NCBI RefSeq assembly: GCF_003464595.1 | Contig: NZ_QRZF01000015.1 | Coordinates: forward strand, 81,821-145,820 | DNA: 64,000 nt | Direction of reading: 5' to 3' | DNA from: Bacteroides intestinalis | GTDB lineage: Bacteria > Bacteroidota > Bacteroidia > Bacteroidales > Bacteroidaceae | Notes under the pieces: model-generated | Database searches by the model: none | Told to the model about the DNA's origin: nothing | Seen by the model: only the letters and a program-made list of their open reading frames with translations | Part shown: positions 1 through 8,170 of the stretch, piece by piece | How positions within the stretch are numbered: the first letter of the stretch is position 1 | How the letters are laid out: the number at the start of each line of letters is the position of its first letter | Translations under genes and position numbers: made by a program

Positions 1-46
1 CACGAGCTAATTTATTGTTTTTTAGACAGAAGAACAATAAATTTCG

Positions 47-54
47 TATATTTG
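47..54 (+). promoter_or_regulatory. putative -7 element of the retropepsin-like gene
   Basis: TATATTTG matches the Bacteroides -7 consensus TAnnTTTG. No good TTTG is seen about 20 nt upstream. Transcription from here would begin near 60, after a possible TTG start at 52, which supports translation from the ATG at 103. Confidence 0.4.
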
Positions 55-102
55 AAGAATGAATCATCAAGAAGATTGGCTAACTCTAAACAATCTGTAG
101 TT

Positions 103-1548
103 ATGAAGACAATATTACTATTTTTATTTCTCTGTATGAGCCTCAGCACATCTGCACAAACAGCTGATGAACGAGCCGGAACTTATATGAATCAGGAAAA
201 CTGGTTCAGTCTGCAACGCGAATTCGCCGTCAACAAAGACTCTTTACATCCTTTCCTGCAAGAATTCGGTCAAGCACTACTGGATAATTTCTTCAACCGT
301 CCCCAAGCTGCCTACGAATCTATAGGCAAATTGCTGAACGAGCAACAAAGTAATATGGGCTTTGAGAATACTGCTTCCATGATTTACCTATTATCCGAAA
401 ACCTGAGCAAGCTGGGTGCTAACGACCAAGCTGCCGAAACACTGAAAAATTTCTGTGACCAGTTGGAAGGCCAGGTGGACAGTACTTTCCTTGCCGGATA
501 CCGGAGAAAAGAAAAAGAATATCGCGCTTTGTCCCAATATGCCCTATACCAATGGGAGAAGCCAGATACGGATTTAGCGCTTCCCATTCGCATAGACAGT
601 GTAGGTCCAAAAGGTTCGGGAGCCACTGCCATAGCTATGGAAGGCAGTGTCAATGGAAAAGAACGGAACTTCATATTGGATACAGGTGCAAGTGTCAATG
701 TTGTCACCCCCGAAGTAGCAAAAGCCTGCGGCATGAAAATACTGGACGTAGAAATCACAGCAAATGGGATAGGTACGGGAAGTGGACAATTTGCCATTGC
801 CGAAGAGATAAAAACAGGTCCGCTCGTGATGCGAAACGTACCTTTCTACGTGTTGGATATGAAAACCGGAGAAGAAAAGGCTGACCGCTACATGAAATAT
901 CTGGAAGTCATCATCGGACTGCCTTTCCTCAATCAACTTCAGGAAATACAACTGGATTTACGCAACAACCGGATGATTATTCCCAAAGAACTGACTCCCA
1001 CGCCCGGCTTTGCCCCGAACATTTGTTTTACGGGAAAGAACCTCCTGAACCTGGAAATCGTATACGACCATGAACTATTGCAAATGAACTTCGACAGCGG
1101 TTCCTGTCTCAGCCATCTCAATTATGATTACTTTGAGCAGCATAAAGACCGTATTGAACGAATAGCGGAAAGGGACTCGATGGGACTTGGCGGTTTCGGT
1201 GGCACAGCATGGGTATGCATTTACAAACTACCGGGCGCATGCTTCCAGATAGGTGAGTATACGGGCTGTACAGACAGTCTTAACGTAGTGGCAACACCCG
1301 AACAAGATGCTCTTCATTTTGCCGGAGATGGAATAGTAGGAATGGACATGTTCCGGAGTTTCAGCACAATTACAATTAATCTGAAGGATATGTTTGTGAA
1401 AACCACCCCGAAGATGCAAGGAAAAAATGCAATGATCTACGATAGCAAAAAGCTACGCTTAAAACTACCGGAAGACCAATTGAATATAACAGATATATTA
1501 TTGGGGATAGCAGATATATATCTGAACTACTGGAACGATCATCGCTGA
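103..1548 (+). CDS. exported retropepsin-like aspartic protease
   Basis: The product is a 481-residue putative aspartyl protease acting in the periplasm or at the cell surface. The ATG at 103 is chosen because it opens a clean signal peptide (MKTILLFLFLCM, ending at SAQ) and the longer TTG start at 52 lies inside the predicted promoter. The first catalytic motif, FILDTGAS, has its Asp at residue 193. A second copy, NFDSGSC, lies in the C-terminal half, so the protein looks like a two-lobed member of the family rather than a homodimeric retropepsin. The N-terminal 180 residues are helical and resemble no domain I recognise. It is monocistronic and converges on porV. Substrate is unknown; peptidase activity is inferred from the motifs. 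Confidence 0.85.
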   Translation: MKTILLFLFLCMSLSTSAQTADERAGTYMNQENWFSLQREFAVNKDSLHPFLQEFGQALLDNFFNRPQAAYESIGKLLNEQQSNMGFENTASMIYLLSENLSKLGANDQAAETLKNFCDQLEGQVDSTFLAGYRRKEKEYRALSQYALYQWEKPDTDLALPIRIDSVGPKGSGATAIAMEGSVNGKERNFILDTGASVNVVTPEVAKACGMKILDVEITANGIGTGSGQFAIAEEIKTGPLVMRNVPFYVLDMKTGEEKADRYMKYLEVIIGLPFLNQLQEIQLDLRNNRMIIPKELTPTPGFAPNICFTGKNLLNLEIVYDHELLQMNFDSGSCLSHLNYDYFEQHKDRIERIAERDSMGLGGFGGTAWVCIYKLPGACFQIGEYTGCTDSLNVVATPEQDALHFAGDGIVGMDMFRSFSTITINLKDMFVKTTPKMQGKNAMIYDSKKLRLKLPEDQLNITDILLGIADIYLNYWNDHR

Positions 1549-1616
1549 ATGCTCTACACATAGCTCTCTCCGCTCTTCTGCCGAAAGGCACTTGTAGCCC
1601 GCAACTCGTAGCTATT

Positions 1617-2792
1617 TCATCTTCTGCGACGTCCGAACAAGTCCTTTATTCCGTCAAGGTCGAAACCTAACGTGAAGCGAAGTGTCTGGTCGAGCGGGTT
1701 GCTCTGTGCCGTAGATACCAGGTAAGCAGCATCCAGTGAGAACACGCTCATCTTGAAGCCTGCTCCGAAAGAGAAATACTTGCGGTTTCCTTTGTTCTCA
1801 TGTTCCCAATGATAACCACCACGAATGGAAAACTGTTCGTGATAGGTATATTCCAATCCCAACGACCATTGTATCTCCTGCAGTTCTTCCTTGAAACCAC
1901 CGGGAGCATCACTGAAAGATTTGAAAATACCCTTAATGGGTGAAATGTCATTATAATCACGGTCCAGACGTTCTTCATATTCTTCCTGTGACTCGTCTTC
2001 TCCACGGATAGGGCGGGTGGGAACCATATATTTATTGGCGTCGAAACTAACTCCAATTGTATTGTAATCATCTATCGGGAACAATAAAGAAGCACCCAAA
2101 CGCAAGTTAGTAGGCAGGAACTGACTGGTATTACCGCTATCATAAGAAATCTTCGTACCGATATTAGAAGCATTCAGTCCGAAAGAAAGCATGCACTCAC
2201 GCTGGGCAAGTATGACGTAATTTGTATAATAGAAGGCAATGTCGGCAGCAAAAGCAGAACCGGCAGAAACTTCTTCGTCTTCCCTGTATGCCAGGTCGGA
2301 GTAAATATATCGTAATGCAACCGCTGCAGAGAAACGTTCGGAAAGCATACGTGAGTAAGCTATATCCACTGCCATCTCATAAGGTTTAATCGTATATCCC
2401 GGAGAATTCTCATCACCGGTATATCCCACGGGTACTTCCCCTAAAGAGAAATAGCGCAAAGAACCGCTGACTGCCTGATAATCTCCGATGCGATAGTACC
2501 CTGCCAGATATGCCAAGTCAATATCATTCACCAGTTTACGCAACCAGGGAGTATATGAAACCGCTACTCCGGCACGGCTGATAGTAAACGGATACTTTGC
2601 CGGGTTCCAGAATTGGGAGTTCACGTCCGGATCTGTAGCCGCACCCACATCTCCCATACCACCACCACGGGAGTCAGGGGCAATACCCAGAGAGTTAACA
2701 CCGGTATTAACAGGGTTAAACTGATTCTTGTCTTGAGCAAGAAGGTGTACGGACAAGAAAGCTATGATTAACAGTAAGATGTATTTCTTCAT
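1617..2792 (-). CDS. porV: type IX secretion outer-membrane protein PorV
   Basis: This 391-residue protein has a signal peptide (cut after LLAQ) and the opening of the PorV/LptO family, with NTGVNSLGIAPDSRGGGMGDVGAA followed by PDVNSQFWNPAKYPF. The rest alternates aromatic and polar residues as expected for a FadL-like 14-strand beta barrel. In Porphyromonas, PorV shuttles type IX substrates from the translocon to the sortase PorU, so the adjacent porU fits. A terminator and a separate -7 box lie between the two genes, so porV probably also has its own promoter. The C-terminus ends in basic residues (FGRRRR). Confidence 0.9.
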   Translation of the reverse strand: MKKYILLLIIAFLSVHLLAQDKNQFNPVNTGVNSLGIAPDSRGGGMGDVGAATDPDVNSQFWNPAKYPFTISRAGVAVSYTPWLRKLVNDIDLAYLAGYYRIGDYQAVSGSLRYFSLGEVPVGYTGDENSPGYTIKPYEMAVDIAYSRMLSERFSAAVALRYIYSDLAYREDEEVSAGSAFAADIAFYYTNYVILAQRECMLSFGLNASNIGTKISYDSGNTSQFLPTNLRLGASLLFPIDDYNTIGVSFDANKYMVPTRPIRGEDESQEEYEERLDRDYNDISPIKGIFKSFSDAPGGFKEELQEIQWSLGLEYTYHEQFSIRGGYHWEHENKGNRKYFSFGAGFKMSVFSLDAAYLVSTAQSNPLDQTLRFTLGFDLDGIKDLFGRRRR

Positions 2793-2816
2793 ACGATATT
2801 ATTTATAATACGATCT

Positions 2817-2824
2817 CAAATATA
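2817..2824 (-). promoter_or_regulatory. putative -7 element of porV
   Basis: TATATTTG on the minus strand, about 25 nt before the porV start and just after the porU terminator. No clear -33 TTTG is present. Confidence 0.4.
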
Positions 2825-2837
2825 AAAAACAAAATCT

Positions 2838-2874
2838 AACTTAATTCCCCTCCTCTTGGGAGGAGAATTAAGTT
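2838..2874 (-). terminator. intrinsic terminator after porU
   Basis: A long near-perfect inverted repeat (AACTTAATTC..CCTCC, short TCTT/AAGA loop, then the complement) is followed on the minus strand by a T-rich stretch. It lies between the porU stop and the porV start. Confidence 0.7.
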
Positions 2875-2940
2875 ACTCCTTTCAATTGAGATACTTATGA
2901 TTTCTAATAACAATACTAATAAAACAGAGAATCCCCCTGT

Positions 2941-5900
2941 TTATTGTGACAAGATAATGATTTTCTGTGATTTCGTACTTTCACGACTGCCATCAGAGAC
3001 AATAGACGCACGATACAGATAAACACCCGGTGCCAGGCGTTGCCCGCCATTACTACACAAATCCCATTCTACATAGTAGGTTTGTCCTTCAGATATTCCT
3101 TTCTCTATATGTGTCCACATTTCCCGCCCGGCAAAATCGTATACGGACATACGGACCGCAAGTGTGGAACCGGGGCGATTGTGAGAAAGAATAAATGTAG
3201 TACTTTCACGGGCAGGGCTCTGTGTACAAGTTACCGAGAAGAGACCGGGACGCAGCCCTCGAACCACCTCAAACTCTAAAGTCTTTGTAGAAGAATTATT
3301 CAGTAAATCCCAGGCACGGAATGCCAGCGTATGTCTGCCCTCCGTAAGTTCGGGCACTGAAAAATGCACTGTACCCCGGGTATAATCTCCCGCTACCGGA
3401 GTATAATAATCATTCAGATTGTAAGTCGACACCGCACTGCCGTCTATACTAAGCGAAAGGTCATGCCCGATACCATTGCCAACCGTATTGATACCATCAG
3501 CATCTTCCAACTCAGCTACGAACAAGGGAGTAGTATTGGTCTGTCCACCGGAACTGAAGTCCGGCGTATTCAGATAAATGGTTATCTTAGGGCCTAACGT
3601 ATCTGCCAAAGAAACATCATCATCCGTACCGCCTACCAGGAAACGGTCGAAAGCTCCGCCCGCTTCATTAGAGTGAACAGCATCCAGAGCGTAAAGGCTC
3701 AATAAACCTTCTTCATCAGAGTAATTGATATCCAACGGTACAGGGAAAGTAAACTCAAACCGTCCCTGACGAACCGAATCACTGCCTGAGAAGAGAGTTT
3801 TATTGCGCTCCGTATAAGTATAAGCACCCTCACCACGATTATCAAGAGTGGTTACTTCTTCCTTACTATCCAGTACTGTAGGATGCACTGTACCGGTAAA
3901 GTCTTCTGCTAAAGTACCTTCGGGAGTCAGGATACGTCCTTTTACGGTAATCTTGCTACCGGCTTTCACCTGCGGATAGGTATTTGTTTCTTCTGCTACA
4001 TTCACTCCGGCAAATTCATCTACCTGTATTTGATAATCAGGATATGCCAAGGTCAAGGCAGGATCGCCGATCAGAGAGAAATTCAACTTATTCTTGTCAG
4101 CAGCCAAAGATGCATCGCACTTTGAAAGCCGCATGACATCTCCCAGTCGCAAGCGTTTACCTTCAGGGCGGGAAAAGATATGACGAAGGAAAGCCTGGTT
4201 TAAAGTAGAATTCTGCGCAGCATATACCACCCGGGAAGTAGTGAGCAAAGCAATAGCCCCGCCTTTGGCATTCAGGAATGCCTGCTCGCCGGCGGAAGTC
4301 TGGATATCATCAAAACGGGTAAAGTCACAAGTAGCTGTTATCCATAGAGGGAGACGTGGGGAGGTCATTTGGGTAATATCTCCCATGTTCAGCAGATTCT
4401 CCTCTGCCCAGGCGGAAGTACTTCCGTGCCCTGTATAGTTGACTACCAACATGCCTTTGTCGAATAATTGCAATAGGCGTTTTGTTGCATCGGGATAAGT
4501 TTCGCCGGTAGCAGAAGATTCGCGGCGGAAAGCATCGGCATAGATTCTTTCAACAAGGAAGGAAGGATAATTCCGTTCTGTATAACTTGCCAGGATTTCA
4601 GATTGGGACATGTGCAGACTGCCATCCCCGTCATCGCCCACATAGCAGACGGTATGTTTCCACGGTCCTGCATGCTTATTTTCCATATAAGCGATGGTCT
4701 TATCGACAGTAGCTTTTGCCTCAGCAGCCGTGCGCACCGGGAAACGTCCAATACCTATATCCAGCATGGCATCCGACAGATTTTCGCCTTCTCCATCATC
4801 GAGAAAGCCGAAATAATCGTCCGTTACATAGGAAGAGGTTTCCTCGAGAGAGGTTTCCGATTGATAAGATAGCAAAAAGTTTTCAGGCCGGTAATTCTTC
4901 CAAGAGGAAGTCAGCATACGATTATCATAACTGCAATCTCCGAAGAATAACAAATATTTAGGGCTTTCAGCCTTATTCGGAAAACGATCATACAACATCT
5001 TCATCAAACGACGGTAAGCTGTTCCATCCGGTGTACCGGAAGAGAATTCATTGTAGATTTGTGGAGCAGCAAGAACAAGAACAGACAGGCCATCTTTTTC
5101 ACGATGTGCTTGTGCCAACCGTTCGGCCTGTGTCATCAGGTCTTTCCGGTCGGGAGAAATGATAATCATATCCGTAGCTCCCAGAGAGTGCAGATTTTGA
5201 TTTGCAATATTCCCTACCGTTTCTACCGTATCAAAGCCGGAAGCTTCCGGAGTGATGGCTACGAACTCACGCAATTTTCCTGCAGGAATGGTAAACGTAT
5301 ATGTGCCGCCTGCAAAGCTGCCTTCCATCCTGCAAATATTTGCGGGATCGGTGACATCCCACACAACAGTAGAAGCTGTGGCACCGGAAAGTACAAATGT
5401 CGTCTCTTTATTGATGGAGGCCAAAGAACGGAAAGTAAGGTAAGGAGCATTCAGCGTAAGCGAGCGGATATAGTTCAAAGCAATATAATCCAGACGCCCC
5501 GATGTCCCGGAAGGGCGGGTATGGGTAACGGTCACTACAGTATTCTCCGACTCTGTGCCCAGCCAGGAAGTACTTATGGAGGCAGAAGTAGCTCTTGTGT
5601 AATATTGATTGTCGGAAGAGATGGATGCCAGTGTAGCATTTCCTCTCGCCTTACCATTCACTGCAACCGAGTAATGGGTAGATGCTCCAATGGAACGGGC
5701 GGCAAAAACAGTGGTCAACCCTACAGCACTTTCCGGAACGATACCCGGTAAGTTCAACGTATAACTCTTGGTGTTACCCGCTGCATAATCATAATCTTCA
5801 TAAAGTTGTCTGCCGGTACTTGCCCAACTATATACTTCTTTCTCATGCAGAGCATAAGAATTAAAGGTTGTCAACCTGTTGGCAGAAGGTTCTTTCAAAG

Positions 5901-6777
5901 AAGAAAGAACTTCGGCTTCCATTTCCGGAATATCCTCCCGGTCAGTCAGGAAATAATAGCCTTCATCGGAATAGAAGTTACGTTCGCGAACAAAGTAAGT
6001 GTTATCGGAGCTCAGTTTCCAGGATACAGTGCCACGACCATAAAACAATACACCATCTGACAAACGCAGCAAGGGGACTTCGGGCAAATCTGCTGCCGGA
6101 TGTTCATTGAAACGCTGGGATAACAAATAACCACCATAACCAAATACGCGGACTTTCTCGGGTCTTGAGAATCCCATCTTCTTTAATTCGGCATTCGTGA
6201 TTTTAAAGACTCCGGTATTTCTCACACCTATCTTGGTCCAACGTCCTGAAGCGAGAAGCGAAGTTGTGCAATCTTTTAAAGAAACTCCGGTTAAAGTTGT
6301 CCCCGAGCCTCGAGTAGCTGTTCCCTCCCCTATTCCATCTTTCTTTGAATAGGATTTCACGGATAGTTTGAACGAATTCAGCCGTTGGTAGCTTCCTTCA
6401 CGAAAAATGACAGGGACAAAACTTATGGAGAGAAAGCCATGATGTGCGGAGATTTTAGTGAAGGAGTTTATCTGTGGAGATGCCGGTAAGCCCTTCCGGA
6501 AAGCAACATCTTCATTGGGTAACTGACGCAAACTGTCGAGTCGCATCTCTAATGCTGCCACCTCACTCCGGCTTAGTTTCTGGTATTCCGGAAATTCAAT
6601 TTCTACCTGATAAGTAAAGGAACGGAAATCGTTCCCTAATGGAAGTTCGCGCGTCACTACGGGAAGCGTCTGTGCAGAAGACAATTCCTGCCAGTTCAGC
6701 GTAATGAATTCCTGCGCTGAAACCGGAAGAAGAAGAGCAATAAAACAACAAAGCAACCAGCAACGTTTGATAAACAT
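2941..6777 (-). CDS. porU: type IX secretion sortase PorU (peptidase C25 family)
   Basis: A 1278-residue exported cysteine peptidase. After the signal peptide (ends VSAQ) come about 500 residues of beta-rich N-terminal region, then a gingipain-type C25 domain. The catalytic pair is visible as NYTGHGS with His784 and ITATCDF with Cys817. The C-terminus (GVYLYRASIVSDG...KIIILSQ) is the type IX CTD-like Ig fold. In the family, PorU removes the C-terminal signal of secreted cargo and joins the cargo to anionic LPS at the surface. The gene starts 16 nt after the FAH-fold gene stops, so rex, that gene and porU probably form one operon. It is somewhat longer than the Porphyromonas enzyme. Confidence 0.9.
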   Translation of the reverse strand: MFIKRCWLLCCFIALLLPVSAQEFITLNWQELSSAQTLPVVTRELPLGNDFRSFTYQVEIEFPEYQKLSRSEVAALEMRLDSLRQLPNEDVAFRKGLPASPQINSFTKISAHHGFLSISFVPVIFREGSYQRLNSFKLSVKSYSKKDGIGEGTATRGSGTTLTGVSLKDCTTSLLASGRWTKIGVRNTGVFKITNAELKKMGFSRPEKVRVFGYGGYLLSQRFNEHPAADLPEVPLLRLSDGVLFYGRGTVSWKLSSDNTYFVRERNFYSDEGYYFLTDREDIPEMEAEVLSSLKEPSANRLTTFNSYALHEKEVYSWASTGRQLYEDYDYAAGNTKSYTLNLPGIVPESAVGLTTVFAARSIGASTHYSVAVNGKARGNATLASISSDNQYYTRATSASISTSWLGTESENTVVTVTHTRPSGTSGRLDYIALNYIRSLTLNAPYLTFRSLASINKETTFVLSGATASTVVWDVTDPANICRMEGSFAGGTYTFTIPAGKLREFVAITPEASGFDTVETVGNIANQNLHSLGATDMIIISPDRKDLMTQAERLAQAHREKDGLSVLVLAAPQIYNEFSSGTPDGTAYRRLMKMLYDRFPNKAESPKYLLFFGDCSYDNRMLTSSWKNYRPENFLLSYQSETSLEETSSYVTDDYFGFLDDGEGENLSDAMLDIGIGRFPVRTAAEAKATVDKTIAYMENKHAGPWKHTVCYVGDDGDGSLHMSQSEILASYTERNYPSFLVERIYADAFRRESSATGETYPDATKRLLQLFDKGMLVVNYTGHGSTSAWAEENLLNMGDITQMTSPRLPLWITATCDFTRFDDIQTSAGEQAFLNAKGGAIALLTTSRVVYAAQNSTLNQAFLRHIFSRPEGKRLRLGDVMRLSKCDASLAADKNKLNFSLIGDPALTLAYPDYQIQVDEFAGVNVAEETNTYPQVKAGSKITVKGRILTPEGTLAEDFTGTVHPTVLDSKEEVTTLDNRGEGAYTYTERNKTLFSGSDSVRQGRFEFTFPVPLDINYSDEEGLLSLYALDAVHSNEAGGAFDRFLVGGTDDDVSLADTLGPKITIYLNTPDFSSGGQTNTTPLFVAELEDADGINTVGNGIGHDLSLSIDGSAVSTYNLNDYYTPVAGDYTRGTVHFSVPELTEGRHTLAFRAWDLLNNSSTKTLEFEVVRGLRPGLFSVTCTQSPARESTTFILSHNRPGSTLAVRMSVYDFAGREMWTHIEKGISEGQTYYVEWDLCSNGGQRLAPGVYLYRASIVSDGSRESTKSQKIIILSQ

Positions 6778-6793
6778 ATCGTAATAAATTGAC

Positions 6794-7411
6794 TCAACGA
6801 ATATAAAAGTCGAGCAACTTATCTTCTCCGAGGTATCCTTGTAAATGCTGTCCTATCTGTACCGGACCTACGCCTGCGGGAGTTCCCGTAAACAACAGGT
6901 CGCCTATTTTCAGCGTCATAAAGCGGCTGACGTATGCAATAATCTCATCCACTTTGAAAAGCATATCCGAGGTATTGCCGTGCTGCACTTCCTTTCCGTC
7001 TATTTCCAGGCGGAAATCAAGCTGCTGCAAATCGCCTCCTGCCTGCTCCAAAGGAACAAAAGTTCCGATAGCTGCCGAATGATCGAACCCTTTGCAAAGT
7101 TCCCAGGGATTACCCGCTTCACGGAACTTACGTTGTAAGTCGCGTGCCGTAAAGTCGATGCCTACAGTCACTGCGTCATAATAACGGTTGGCAAAGCGCG
7201 GCGCAATGTTTTTTCCCAAACGGCAGATACGTACCACCACCTCAGTTTCGTAATGAACCTCATCCGAAAAATCGGGAATAAAGAAAGGCTTTCCGTCTTT
7301 CAATATAGCCGAGTCGGGCTTCATGAAGATAACCGGCTCTTTATTAACTAACGTATGCCCCAGCTCTTTATTGTGCAGTGCATAGTTCATTCCGACAGCA
7401 ATAATCTTCAT
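6794..7411 (-). CDS. fumarylacetoacetate hydrolase family protein
   Basis: A compact 205-residue FAH-fold enzyme without the N-terminal domain of true fumarylacetoacetase. Metal-ligand motifs of the family are visible: VHYETEVVV near residue 55 and VGIDFTARDLQ near residue 85, with the closing LFTGTPAGVG near residue 175. Such short forms include acylpyruvases and oxaloacetate decarboxylases or tautomerases; the substrate cannot be chosen from sequence alone. Its ATG shares one base with the rex stop codon (TAATG), so the two are translationally coupled. The porU start follows 16 nt after its stop. Confidence 0.85.
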   Translation of the reverse strand: MKIIAVGMNYALHNKELGHTLVNKEPVIFMKPDSAILKDGKPFFIPDFSDEVHYETEVVVRICRLGKNIAPRFANRYYDAVTVGIDFTARDLQRKFREAGNPWELCKGFDHSAAIGTFVPLEQAGGDLQQLDFRLEIDGKEVQHGNTSDMLFKVDEIIAYVSRFMTLKIGDLLFTGTPAGVGPVQIGQHLQGYLGEDKLLDFYIR

Positions 7412-8082
7412 TATTTGATTTCGTTAAAATTCAGGCGGTTAAACATCACCGCCAAATGAGCATATAGAGAAGTATTCTGAACAACGATATTTTCCGGCAC
7501 ACGGATACGGAACGGCGTAAAGTTCCACACTGCTTTGATGCCACCGGCTATCATGGTGTCCGTAATGCATTGGGCTATCTCGATAGGTACAGTCAGCACA
7601 CCGATGTTCACATCATATTCGCGCATCTTCTGCTCGAATTCACTGGAATGGAAGATTGGAATTCCGTTCAATGTAGTGCCTACTAATTCCGGGTTCACAT
7701 CAAATGCGGCTACAATTTCCAGCCCGAAGTGCTTCAAACCGGAGTCGCGCAACAATGCACCACCCAAGCTACCTACTCCAAACAGAAATGCTTTATGCAT
7801 ATCGGTAAATCCGAGGAAGTCTTCCAGTACGGCTATCAGAGTATCGACTTCGTAGCCCACACGCGTACGCCCGGAGATGTTGACATAGGACAAGTCCTTG
7901 GCTATCTGGGAAGCATCTATATTGATTTCTTTGGATATCTGTGTAGAAGAGACGTACCGTTCGCCCCGCTGCTTGAGCAGCTTAACATTCGACAAGTACC
8001 ACGGCAACCTGCGCAAAGTAGGCTCCGGCACTTTCATGCTATCCTTATATTGAATTGCCTGGTTCGTGGTCATTTTCTTCAT
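7411..8082 (-). CDS. rex: redox-sensing transcriptional repressor Rex
   Basis: A 223-residue Rex repressor, which senses the NADH/NAD+ ratio and represses fermentation and respiration genes in other bacteria. The N-terminal winged helix (EPTLRRLPWYL, then VSSTQISKEINIDASQIAKDL) is followed by a Rossmann domain with FLFGVGSLGGALL near residue 105 and the C-terminal swapped helix (NTSLYAHLAVMFNRLNF). The start matches the family, with a short MKKMTTNQ extension. A TATTTTTG -7-like box lies at 8103-8110. It is first in a likely operon with the FAH-fold gene and porU; the functional link between them is unclear. Confidence 0.93.
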   Translation of the reverse strand: MKKMTTNQAIQYKDSMKVPEPTLRRLPWYLSNVKLLKQRGERYVSSTQISKEINIDASQIAKDLSYVNISGRTRVGYEVDTLIAVLEDFLGFTDMHKAFLFGVGSLGGALLRDSGLKHFGLEIVAAFDVNPELVGTTLNGIPIFHSSEFEQKMREYDVNIGVLTVPIEIAQCITDTMIAGGIKAVWNFTPFRIRVPENIVVQNTSLYAHLAVMFNRLNFNEIK

Positions 8083-8170
8083 TTCTTTAGGTTACGGGTG
8101 GACAAAAATACGTTTTTTTCTGAAAAGAATAGTCCTATAGAAGAAAGTTAACATAATTTCTACAAAAGTT

